Assembly: GCA_018970765.1 (NCBI GenBank)
Contig: JAGWVT010000017.1
Span: forward strand, 1 to 43,036
Length of the DNA: 43,036 bases
Direction: 5' to 3'
Source of the DNA: Actinomycetales bacterium
GTDB taxonomy: Bacteria; Actinomycetota; Actinomycetes; S36-B12
A program made the position numbers and the translations under genes. The notes below the pieces were generated by a model, which was given only the letters and a program-made list of their open reading frames with translations, did no database searches and was not told the origin of the DNA. This document shows positions 37,248-43,036 of this stretch, piece by piece (within the stretch, counting starts at the first letter, position 1; each line of letters begins with the position of its first letter).

Positions 37248-37869
37248 GTTGCGGTTGAACTGGCATGGCGAGACAGCGTGGGTCGTCGGCTCTGGAAGCA
37301 CCCTGGGATACGTGAAGCCGAGGTTCTTCCACGGCAAGCGGGTCATATCGGTGAACCACTCCGCACAGGTGCATGGCTTCACCCCGTCGTTCGTGTTCTC
37401 CCACTATCACTCCATCATCCGCGACGCCCTGATGCCGCTGTCGCTGGGAGTGACGATGCGACATGACACGATCACCGGCTATGAGTGGGTCGACCCGCCG
37501 ATCAACGTGGTGCTGTTCGACACGCCGTACCGCAGCCCAGCGGGACCGGACTGGGATCCGTTCGCCCGTCCAGACGGGGACTTGCTGTACGGCTCGACGT
37601 CTCTGCATGGAGCGATGCACCTGGCCTGCCACCTTGGCGCTGCCAGCGTGATCCTGGTCGGCGCTGACTGCGGCTGGGTAGACGGGCATGACCGGATCCC
37701 TGGCTACCCGCAGGGCGAGAACCCTCCGGAGTCGGTACTGGGGATATTCGAGCGGCACAACCGTCGCATGAAGCAATGGCTGCAGGAGAGGTACGACGTG
37801 GACATCCATTCGCTGAACCCGTTCATCAACTTGAACCTTGAGGGCCACGACTTCAGGGGGGCGTCGTGA
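37231..37869 (+). CDS. DUF115-like glycosyltransferase-type protein
   Basis: 212 residues, GTG 37231. WVVGSGSTLGYVKPRFFHGK, then VISVNHSAQVHGFTPSFVFS and YGSTSLHGAMHLACHLGAAS, VILVGADCGW: a Rossmann-like first half with the GSG-x-L motif and an 'LVGxDCG' segment as in DUF115/sialyltransferase-like proteins. Overlaps the previous gene by 17 bases. Probably involved in attaching or moving a sugar; specificity unknown. Confidence 0.7.
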   Translation: MKSFDELRLNWHGETAWVVGSGSTLGYVKPRFFHGKRVISVNHSAQVHGFTPSFVFSHYHSIIRDALMPLSLGVTMRHDTITGYEWVDPPINVVLFDTPYRSPAGPDWDPFARPDGDLLYGSTSLHGAMHLACHLGAASVILVGADCGWVDGHDRIPGYPQGENPPESVLGIFERHNRRMKQWLQERYDVDIHSLNPFINLNLEGHDFRGAS

Positions 37870-38528
37870 ACTGGGACGCATTGCAGCAGGACAGCGAGGC
37901 GTACTGGAAGCGGAACGAGGGGATCCACCGGCCCAATGCCGATCCGATCATGGGGACGCTGGACCGGATCAACCGGGTGTCGCCGATCACTTCGGTGTTT
38001 GAGGCTGGCGCTTCCGACGGGTGGCGGCTGGAGTGGATCAAGGCTAGGTACGGCTGCCATGTCGAGGGCATCGACATTTCCCATTCGGCGGTGCAGGCAG
38101 CGACGGTGACGGTGCGTCATGGGGTCGCGCCGTGGTCGATGGAGCAGGGCTTGAAGGACAGCCATGACGTGGTCATCCTGGGGTTCTTCGCGTACCTGCT
38201 GGACCGTGGCGAGGTCCTGCGGCTTGCTGCGGCGGTCGACAAGTTGCTGAAGCCGGGTGGTCATGTGGTGATCGTGGACTTCCTGCATCCGTATCCGGTG
38301 GTCAGCGACTATTCGCATCATCCTGGGCTGATGGTGTGGAAGGAGGACTTGTCTGCCGCGTGGACTGGGACTCCTGGGTACGTCCTGGTGGACCGCCAGT
38401 TGACGGAGCACTTCGGCCATGAGGTCGATAACGCGGATCCGTCCAGGTGGGTGGTGGTGGACGCTGTCCGCAAACTCCTGCCGGGGCAGGGGTATGCGAG
38501 GGTAGAGCCAGTCAAGCCGAGGGGATAG
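37866..38528 (+). CDS. SAM-dependent methyltransferase
   Basis: 220 residues, GTG 37866. Motif I VFEAGASDGWRL, acidic residue of motif II in GIDISHSAVQAAT, then DVVILGFFAYLLDRGE and the LLKPGGHVVIVDFLHP strand; all canonical class I methyltransferase features. Located between glycan genes, so a sugar substrate is likeliest, though a small-molecule or protein target cannot be excluded. Confidence 0.88.
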   Translation: MNWDALQQDSEAYWKRNEGIHRPNADPIMGTLDRINRVSPITSVFEAGASDGWRLEWIKARYGCHVEGIDISHSAVQAATVTVRHGVAPWSMEQGLKDSHDVVILGFFAYLLDRGEVLRLAAAVDKLLKPGGHVVIVDFLHPYPVVSDYSHHPGLMVWKEDLSAAWTGTPGYVLVDRQLTEHFGHEVDNADPSRWVVVDAVRKLLPGQGYARVEPVKPRG

Positions 38529-38530
38529 AC

Positions 38531-39619
38531 ATGCCGGTCGCGTTCATCACGAACGACTTCACGAACCTCGGCAATGGCACCGAGGTCCCTGGCGGGTGCG
38601 CGTATTACCGCTGCTCGCTGCCGATGTTCGCGTCGGGCCAGCGGGGGATGCTTGGCCGTCCGTCGTTCCATGAGCGGCATGGGTTCGGGATCAGGGAGAC
38701 GAAGGACCGTGCGGTGTTCGGGTTCGACACGGTCGTCCTGAAACTGGTGATGTTCCGCTGGACGCCGAAGCAAGTGGAGATCGCCCAGTCGCTGGGGCAG
38801 CGGGTGCTGGTGGACGTGGACGACGCATACGACTTCCTGCCCGAGGTGAATGCTGCGTGGGAGCAGACCCATCCTGAGCGGAACAAGGTGATGAACCGTG
38901 ACCATTACAGCCGGGTCATCGACGCCGCTGACACGCTGGTCGTCTCGACCCCGTTCCTAGCGGATTACCATTCCGATCATCGGGACGTTCGGGTGATCCG
39001 AAACGGCGTGTACCCGGACATGTTTCCCGTGAAACATCAGGCAGCGAAGCCGGTGATCGGATGGGTCGGGGCGATCCCGTATCGGGGCGGCGACCTGGAG
39101 ACGATGGACTGGCTGCCTGGATTCCTTGACGAGCATGACCTGTGGTTCCATCACAGCGGCGACGACGGTGTCAGCAGGATTGAGGATGCCATCCCGTTGA
39201 ACAGCGACCGGCTGACGGTGGCAGCGCAGCAGCCGATCAGCGAGTACCCGTCGCTGTTCCAATGGTTCGACATCGGGCTGGTTCCCCTGTCGGACATCCC
39301 GTTCAACCATGCGAAGTCGTGCATCAAGGGGCTGGAGTACGCGGCGGCTGGGATCCCGTTCGTCGCTGCTGCTACCCCGGAATACGAATACCTCGCCTCC
39401 ACGGGGGTGGGCCGGGTGGCGAGGACAGGAGACGAGTGGGTGGGTCACTTGACGGAGTTGCTGGACGTCCGGGTGAGGCGCAGGGAGGCAGCGGAGAACC
39501 GGCGCTTGGTGCGGGAGTTGCATTCGATCCAGGCCCGTGAGCCGGAGTGGCAGGCGCTGTTCAGCGTGCCCGGTAGCCTCCAGCAGGCTCCATCGCGAAT
39601 CGCTGCCGCTTTTTCCTAG
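38531..39619 (+). CDS. GT-B fold glycosyltransferase
   Basis: 362 residues from ATG 38531. A first domain (FITNDFTNLGNGTEVPGGCA, then VDVDDAYDFLPEV) leads to a GT4-like C-terminal domain: RNGVYPDMFP, GWVGAIPYRGGDLETMDWLP, FDIGLVPLSDIPFNHAKSCI and GLEYAAAGIPFVA with the expected Glu. It is the last gene of the plus-strand arm and overlaps the converging minus gene by 59 bases. Confidence 0.85.
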   Translation: MPVAFITNDFTNLGNGTEVPGGCAYYRCSLPMFASGQRGMLGRPSFHERHGFGIRETKDRAVFGFDTVVLKLVMFRWTPKQVEIAQSLGQRVLVDVDDAYDFLPEVNAAWEQTHPERNKVMNRDHYSRVIDAADTLVVSTPFLADYHSDHRDVRVIRNGVYPDMFPVKHQAAKPVIGWVGAIPYRGGDLETMDWLPGFLDEHDLWFHHSGDDGVSRIEDAIPLNSDRLTVAAQQPISEYPSLFQWFDIGLVPLSDIPFNHAKSCIKGLEYAAAGIPFVAAATPEYEYLASTGVGRVARTGDEWVGHLTELLDVRVRRREAAENRRLVRELHSIQAREPEWQALFSVPGSLQQAPSRIAAAFS

Positions 39620-39734
39620 GGTTCTTCGCGTCGATGGCGCACTGCTTGCAGGAGCGGTGACCGTTCGCGCTGAACAGGTAGGCGTCCTCGACAGTGAGGT
39701 CGTGGCCCTTGGCGCACTTGGTGAACACGGTCAT
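39561..39734 (-). CDS. Zinc-ribbon protein like the HNH C-terminal module
   Basis: 57 residues: TVFTKCAKGHDLTVEDAYLF, GHRSCKQCAIDAKNPRKKRQR. The order C-x2-GH-x-x-T ... C-x2-C-x4 basic is that of the C-terminal part of the HNH endonuclease (3976-4425: [11 protein letters not shown] ... [11 protein letters not shown]). A stand-alone zinc-binding, basic microprotein, perhaps DNA-binding. Its ATG overlaps the upstream TGA. Confidence 0.72.
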   Translation of the reverse strand: MTVFTKCAKGHDLTVEDAYLFSANGHRSCKQCAIDAKNPRKKRQRFAMEPAGGYRAR

Positions 39735-39991
39735 CCGATGAACTCCTTGCATCCGCACTTGCATTCCCCGGTGTGGCGATGCTGGCAGGCGACGCACTTG
39801 TCGGCCTTAGGGGCCTCTACGGGCACGAACGGGATCGGCGCGTCCACGGCTAGCACTTCGATCAGCGGGGCGCCCTGGGAGTCCGAATCGGCCCAGGTGA
39901 CCTTCCTGACGTGATCGTTGGCGTGGCCTGCCCTGAGGCTGCACCTGTTGCCTTCGTAGTAGGCCCAGCACTGGCGAAACTCTCGTGCCAT
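39731..39991 (-). CDS. Two-zinc-site small protein
   Basis: 86 residues from ATG 39991 (GGAGGAA just upstream; a start at 40003 lacks this). QCWAYYEGNRCSLRAGHAND is one Cys/His cluster and KCVACQHRHTGECKCGCKEF a second. The middle is acidic. Function unknown; last but one gene of the leftward arm. Confidence 0.75.
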   Translation of the reverse strand: MAREFRQCWAYYEGNRCSLRAGHANDHVRKVTWADSDSQGAPLIEVLAVDAPIPFVPVEAPKADKCVACQHRHTGECKCGCKEFIG

Positions 39992-40009
39992 GTATTCCTC
40001 CATGGATAG

Positions 40010-40051
40010 TGCTGGGCAGGGGAAAGCCGGGGAACAATCCCCTGCCCAGCA
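40010..40051. terminator. Hairpin terminator, 13-bp stem
   Basis: GCTGGGCAGGGG (40011-40022) pairs with CCCCTGCCCAGC (40039-40050), plus a closing T-A pair, 16-base loop. Lies between the exonuclease and the last two leftward genes. No U-run. Confidence 0.75.
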
Positions 40052-40099
40052 GGGTGGCAGTAGGGCACAAGGAGGAGAAACCCCACCGCCACGATCATG

Positions 40100-41032
40100 C
40101 TACTTGCGGACTTTCCTCACGTCCATGCGCAAGTAGCCAGCCTTCTCGAACGACTGGATAGTGGTCGGCGCGACCTCCACCCATCGAACCTGATACGTGC
40201 CAGTCGACCCGTTGATGCCGGATAGGGCACGCTGCGCTTCCTTCTTCATCTGTTCCGCGTGACTGGATAGTTCCCTGGCCTCGACGTACATGTCTACCGC
40301 TGCCAGCAGTTCTGCGTCTTCGATGAGGGTGCCGCCGTCGTGGACCTCGAGCCCGCCACGGCAGGCGGTGAAGAACGGGCAGATCTTCTCGCACACCGCA
40401 GCCGGGATGTCACGGGAGGCGTCCTCCCCGTTCTTGACGGCGTAGATCACGTCGCCGATCCAGGAGTCGACTTCTCCGGTGAGGGACGGGTCGAACTCCT
40501 CGATGATGAAGAACGGCTCTGGTTCCTTGCCTGACCGGTCGATGTACATGTTGCCGACGTACACGGTCTGGCTGCCGTCAAGGAGGCCAGCCTGCATCGC
40601 GCCGAGGGCGTAGGCGTGCCGCTGGTACTTGTGGTTCTGCGACGTGCCGTTCCGCTTGACCCACTCGAATCCGTCGACTGTCTTCACGTCGATGATCGCG
40701 TTGTCGGATGGGCAGATCAGGTCGGGGGTGCCGCTGATGGCGACGCCTGACGGGAACGTGGCGGTGACCTTCTCACTATCCGCGATCCAGCCCTGGTTGG
40801 CCTGGGCGAATGCCTGGGCGACGTAGCGGTGGATGGCTGTGCCGATGCGGGCCGCTGCCTCGTTCGTCTCGTCCGTCCGCGCGACTTCGCGGGTAGTGAG
40901 GACTGCCTTCTGGCGGCAGAACCCGAGGTCCGACGGGCCGAGGATGCCGTCCCTGGACTGCTTGCTGCGCGGGTCGGCGTACGAGTAGTCGTGGATCGCC
41001 TGGGCGAGCCGCTGCTGGAGGTCAGGAAGCAT
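40100..41032 (-). CDS. Cas4/RecB-like PD-(D/E)XK exonuclease
   Basis: 310 residues from ATG 41032 (CAGGAGG seven bases upstream). Nuclease motifs: RIGTAIHRY with His68, GTPD (Asp104), IIDVKT (Asp115-x-Lys117) and QRHAYALG (Gln137). Four cysteines (C39, and C214, C218, C224 in CEKICPFFTAC) fit the iron-sulphur cluster of Cas4/AddB-type nucleases. Probably resects DNA ends to expose single strands for the Rad52-type annealer encoded directly upstream (overlap of 11 bases), a classical phage recombination pair. Confidence 0.87.
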   Translation of the reverse strand: MLPDLQQRLAQAIHDYSYADPRSKQSRDGILGPSDLGFCRQKAVLTTREVARTDETNEAAARIGTAIHRYVAQAFAQANQGWIADSEKVTATFPSGVAISGTPDLICPSDNAIIDVKTVDGFEWVKRNGTSQNHKYQRHAYALGAMQAGLLDGSQTVYVGNMYIDRSGKEPEPFFIIEEFDPSLTGEVDSWIGDVIYAVKNGEDASRDIPAAVCEKICPFFTACRGGLEVHDGGTLIEDAELLAAVDMYVEARELSSHAEQMKKEAQRALSGINGSTGTYQVRWVEVAPTTIQSFEKAGYLRMDVRKVRK

Positions 41033-41489
41033 CGGTAGCCTCCTGGTCAAGGGTGGCCTTGACGACGTCGTTGAGGCTGCCGTTGTCGTACAGCGACAGG
41101 CCGAACTGGGTGCCCAGGTTGATCGCTGCCCGCTTGAGGGCGTCCGACTCGGCGGTCTTGATCGCCATGTCGTGGGCCTCGCCTCGCTGCGGCAGGGAGG
41201 CTGAGCCGATTGCCGCTTCGGTGTACTCGCATTTGAGCGAGTGGATGATGAGCGTCCCGATGACCTTGTAGCCGACCTGCCATTGGCCCTTATCGTTCTG
41301 GTCCTCGAATGCCACGTCTGCCGTCGTGACGTTCCATGACCAGCCGCCGAACCCGAAGATTCGGATGAGGTGGGCCTTCACGTCCCACGCCTCTAGGTAG
41401 GACAGTTGCCGGTTGGCTTGCTGCCGCTTCGCTACCCGTGCCGGGTTGAGCGGGCGGAGCAGTTGCTCGTACTGGCGCTTGTTGAGCAT
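41022..41489 (-). CDS. Rad52-type single-strand annealing protein
   Basis: 155 residues. LSYLEAWDVKAHLIRIFGFG, GWSWNVTTADVAF, EAAIGSASLPQRGEAHDMA, IKTAESDALKRAAINLGTQF, GLSLYDNG: the Rad52/22 fold signature 'A-x-TDA-x-KRAL-x-FG ... LY'. Anneals complementary single strands coated by SSB. ATG 41489 with AGGAGG upstream; transcribed from promoter H. Followed by the exonuclease in the same operon. The acidic C-terminal tail is short. Confidence 0.87.
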   Translation of the reverse strand: MLNKRQYEQLLRPLNPARVAKRQQANRQLSYLEAWDVKAHLIRIFGFGGWSWNVTTADVAFEDQNDKGQWQVGYKVIGTLIIHSLKCEYTEAAIGSASLPQRGEAHDMAIKTAESDALKRAAINLGTQFGLSLYDNGSLNDVVKATLDQEATDAS

Positions 41490-41493
41490 TGTT

Positions 41494-41546
41494 CCTCCTG
41501 TTCATTTCCTTACCTTTATAATACACTGCCTCATGACGTATTTCAA
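41494..41546. promoter_or_regulatory. Bidirectional promoter H
   Basis: Minus strand: -35 TTGAAA (41546-41541), 17-bp spacer, -10 TATTAT (41523-41518), ribosome site AGGAGG (41499-41494), no leader hairpin. Plus strand: TATAAT at 41517-41522, 10 bases before the ATG of the HTH gene, with no good -35. The two -10 elements overlap, so the directions should compete. Confidence 0.72.
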
Positions 41547-41865
41547 GTACGCGGACATGTCTGAGGCCATTGCTTCCGTTATAGACGAGATTGAGAAGGA
41601 GCGTGACCCGAAGGATCGAGCCGTCATGCTCAACTCGTTCATGAAGGCAACGTCCCAACTGCTCACCTCGTCGATGCAGCGGCTTGCCTACGACCTGTTC
41701 CTAGTCGGCATGACTACCAGCGACATCGCCAGCGACATCGGGATGAGTCACCGTGCCGTCAAGAGGCTCATCGCCGGGAGGGCGAAGTCCCTTGGAGTCG
41801 CAAACCCGATGGTCCCTGAGCCGGTCACTTCGTTCATAGACATCCGCACCCTGGTGAAGCACTGA
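41533..41865 (+). CDS. HTH regulator-like protein, possibly leaderless
   Basis: 110 residues from ATG 41533. Residues ~55-85 (LFLVGMTTSDIASDIGMSHR, AVKRLIAGRA) form an HTH like sigma region 4/LuxR families. The ATG lies 10 bases after TATAAT, so the mRNA would have almost no leader, as is common in actinobacteria. It is the only other plus-strand gene in the leftward arm and overlaps the HNH frame by 165 bases at its end. It may regulate promoter H or the other leftward promoters. Confidence 0.78.
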   Translation: MTYFKYADMSEAIASVIDEIEKERDPKDRAVMLNSFMKATSQLLTSSMQRLAYDLFLVGMTTSDIASDIGMSHRAVKRLIAGRAKSLGVANPMVPEPVTSFIDIRTLVKH

Positions 41866-42174
41866 CCCGTCGTCGGACAGCAATGCCCATCCTGACCACA
41901 GTTTCACTGGGATGCTGGATGGATCGTTGTACTGGCTGACGAGCCACCCGTTGTCCAGCGACCTGCTCCTGTTCATTTCTACCATGGCATGGCACGTCGG
42001 ATGGATGACGAGACAGTTGGACGGACTGCCAGATGCGAGCCTGTTGGTCCCTCCCATCCCTCGTGGCCGTCGGTGGTGATAGTGGGGAACGCGGACTGGA
42101 AGGCCGCACATGTCGCACTTGCCCTTCGACCTGTCCAGCGCAGCCTTCCTTGCCTTCTCCCCGAATGCGGTCAC
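41701..42174 (-). CDS. HNH endonuclease (leftward arm)
   Basis: 157 residues. CDMCGLPVRVPHYHHRRPRG, MGGTNRLASGSPSNCLVIHP and TCHAMVEMNRSR give the CxxC ... HH ... N ... H of an HNH fold; about 105 residues suffice. The C-terminal ~45 residues are read opposite the HTH gene and may be accidental. ATG 42174 overlaps the stop of the small membrane gene (ATGA). Phage HNH proteins may assist packaging or recombination. Confidence 0.82.
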   Translation of the reverse strand: MTAFGEKARKAALDRSKGKCDMCGLPVRVPHYHHRRPRGMGGTNRLASGSPSNCLVIHPTCHAMVEMNRSRSLDNGWLVSQYNDPSSIPVKLWSGWALLSDDGSVLHQGADVYERSDRLRDHRVCDSKGLRPPGDEPLDGTVTHPDVAGDVAGSHAD

Positions 42175-42275
42175 TTCATCCTGCTGATGGCGAATGCGAT
42201 CACGGCGAATGCGAACGCTCCCGCTAGCCCTAGCCAGTAGATGGCGTACTCGCTGGACGTGACTACCGATGGCAT
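42171..42275 (-). CDS. 34-residue single-span membrane peptide
   Basis: Sequence MPSVVTSSEYAIYWLGLAGA then FAFAVIAFAISRMK: one membrane span of about 19 residues. Start overlaps the previous TAA (TAATG); stop overlaps the HNH start. Function unknown; could be a lysis accessory or membrane-active toxin-like peptide. Confidence 0.65.
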   Translation of the reverse strand: MPSVVTSSEYAIYWLGLAGAFAFAVIAFAISRMK

Positions 42276-42613
42276 TACTTGAACCCCGCTCTCCTGAGCA
42301 GCAGCACCAGCATCCACAGCGGCATCGTCGCGTACTGGTCCGCTGGATCGGACTTGCCCTTCCGCTTGTGTATCACGACTCCGAGGACGGTGTCGTTGTT
42401 GATGGTCTCGGCTTTCATCTCCTCGATCCACCCGGCGAGGTTCATGCGGGCGTGGTTCTTGCATTCGATGGTGAGGTCGCCGATGCCGTGGATGTCTCCC
42501 CGGTCGTCCTGCCAGCCGACCCTGGTCCGCTCGGTGCGGAACCCGGCTCCGTTGAGGTAGTCGGCGATCTTTCGCTCGAACCGGCTTCCCTTTGCCTTCT
42601 GAGGGCTTGTCAT
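42275..42613 (-). CDS. PD-(D/E)XK resolvase-like nuclease
   Basis: 112 residues from ATG 42613. GSRFERKIADYLNGAGFRTE (Glu13), GIGDLTIECKNH (Asp46, Glu50-x-Lys52) and an aromatic C-terminus fit the archaeal-Hjc/VRR-like nuclease fold used by phages as Holliday-junction or branch-specific nucleases. Overlaps its neighbours (ATGA, TAATG). Completes the recombination set (SSB, annealer, exonuclease). Confidence 0.8.
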   Translation of the reverse strand: MTSPQKAKGSRFERKIADYLNGAGFRTERTRVGWQDDRGDIHGIGDLTIECKNHARMNLAGWIEEMKAETINNDTVLGVVIHKRKGKSDPADQYATMPLWMLVLLLRRAGFK

Positions 42614-43036
42614 TGCTTCTCCTTCAATGCGTCGATGGAGGCCAGTAACGGGCAATGCGGCCCGCTCCACATCTGGTCGTCCTGGTGATGCAGCGGCGTG
42701 TCCTCGTAGTGCAGGTCATCGCAGTAAGCGTGATCGCCCAACGAGTTGCAGCAGGCATCGCACGCGTAGCCGACGATCCGGTTGGACTCGCTGCCGCACT
42801 CCGGGCAGTCCTTGCCCCAGCCGCAGGGGCACTCGATGACCGGCACTGGTCGATGGGTTGCCGCTAGCGCTTCTCGTGCCATAACCAGCGCGTCGTTCCA
42901 ACCGGCACGGCGCGACACCACCAGAAGCGGGTCTTTCCACACTCGCTGCTCGCAGGCACTCAGCATTTCGCAGAACGTGCATGGCCCCTCTGGCATTTCA
43001 CCAACGCCCCAGTTGGCTGGGCATTCTGGCTTATGA
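42610..43036 (-). CDS. Cys-rich small protein, 3' part of gene crossing the join
   Basis: Cut by the window end: the gene begins at base 114 (see 1-114), so the full length is 144 residues. CTFCEMLSACEQRV, VPVIECPCGWGKDCPECGSE and VGYACDACCNSLG carry many cysteines; a GWGKDCPEC knuckle is clearly zinc-binding. The end LASIDALKEKQ matches its tandem paralogue (111-452). Function unknown. Confidence 0.85.
   Translation of the reverse strand, partial: HKPECPANWGVGEMPEGPCTFCEMLSACEQRVWKDPLLVVSRRAGWNDALVMAREALAATHRPVPVIECPCGWGKDCPECGSESNRIVGYACDACCNSLGDHAYCDDLHYEDTPLHHQDDQMWSGPHCPLLASIDALKEKQ
42931..43036. repeat. Terminal direct repeat (right copy)
   Basis: Identical to bases 1-106. Removing one copy leaves a 42930-base unit in which the minus-strand gene starting at 114 continues without interruption to its stop at 42610. 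Confidence 0.95.

Noticed and set aside
39862-40098. 78-codon minus-strand frame with a hydrophobic start
   Set aside because: It runs through the 40010-40051 terminator hairpin and overlaps the better supported zinc-site gene in another frame.

Overview
The window is one essentially complete tailed-phage genome, opened at an arbitrary point. Bases 1-106 and 42931-43036 are identical and lie inside a reading frame that closes across the join, so the unit genome is about 42.93 kb and circular or circularly permuted. The DNA is GC-rich. Two features point to an actinobacterial host: a DUF4192-type protein, and two LexA boxes of the actinobacterial type (TCGAAC-N4-GTTCGA). I see no integrase, repressor, DNA polymerase, helicase or primase. 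Host range and lifestyle are therefore inferences.

Layout. Two arms diverge from a non-coding region at about 9.77-10.40 kb. The leftward (minus) arm runs 9765 -> 1, continues across the join at 43036 and ends near 39561. It carries an HTH protein, small cassettes, an ArdC-like antirestriction protein, SSB, a muralytic enzyme, many Cys-rich microproteins, a PD-(D/E)XK resolvase-like protein, an HNH nuclease, a Rad52-type annealing protein and a Cas4/RecB-like exonuclease. Two plus-strand genes interrupt it: an HNH endonuclease at 3976-4425 and an HTH protein at 41533-41865. The rightward (plus) arm, 10406-39619, is the late region: terminase, portal, small head proteins, a 1944-residue virion-type protein, three further virion-type proteins, scaffold, major capsid, a cluster of small basic proteins (DUF6496, DUF6321 and DUF5872 types), collagen-like fibre, two connector/tail proteins, repeat-built tail fibre, assembly chaperone, two holin-like membrane proteins, an M15 endolysin and a five-gene glycosyltransferase/methyltransferase island. 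The absence of a long tape-measure gene beside the tail genes, together with the giant protein near portal, suggests a podovirus-like particle.

Regulation is the most interesting part. Eight leftward promoters share a -35 of the form TTGAWC, mostly followed by TAAC, a spacer of exactly 17 bp and a TATTAT-like -10. In five of them the predicted mRNA begins directly with a hairpin whose sequence differs from copy to copy while its pairing is kept, followed by ACAAGGAGG and the start codon. Strong hairpin terminators separate several of these units, so they look like interchangeable one- to three-gene cassettes. The rightward arm is preceded by two LexA boxes 27 bp apart and an iteron-like array of GGACA motifs, which suggests SOS control of late genes. 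A second promoter (TTGACA-16-TATCCT) with a structured leader, also starting with a hairpin, precedes scaffold and capsid.

How the parts may work together (inference): SSB, the Rad52-type annealer, the exonuclease and the resolvase form a recombination set that could support host-dependent replication; ArdC would protect incoming DNA; the late arm makes and releases virions; and the terminal glycan genes probably decorate virion or cell surface.
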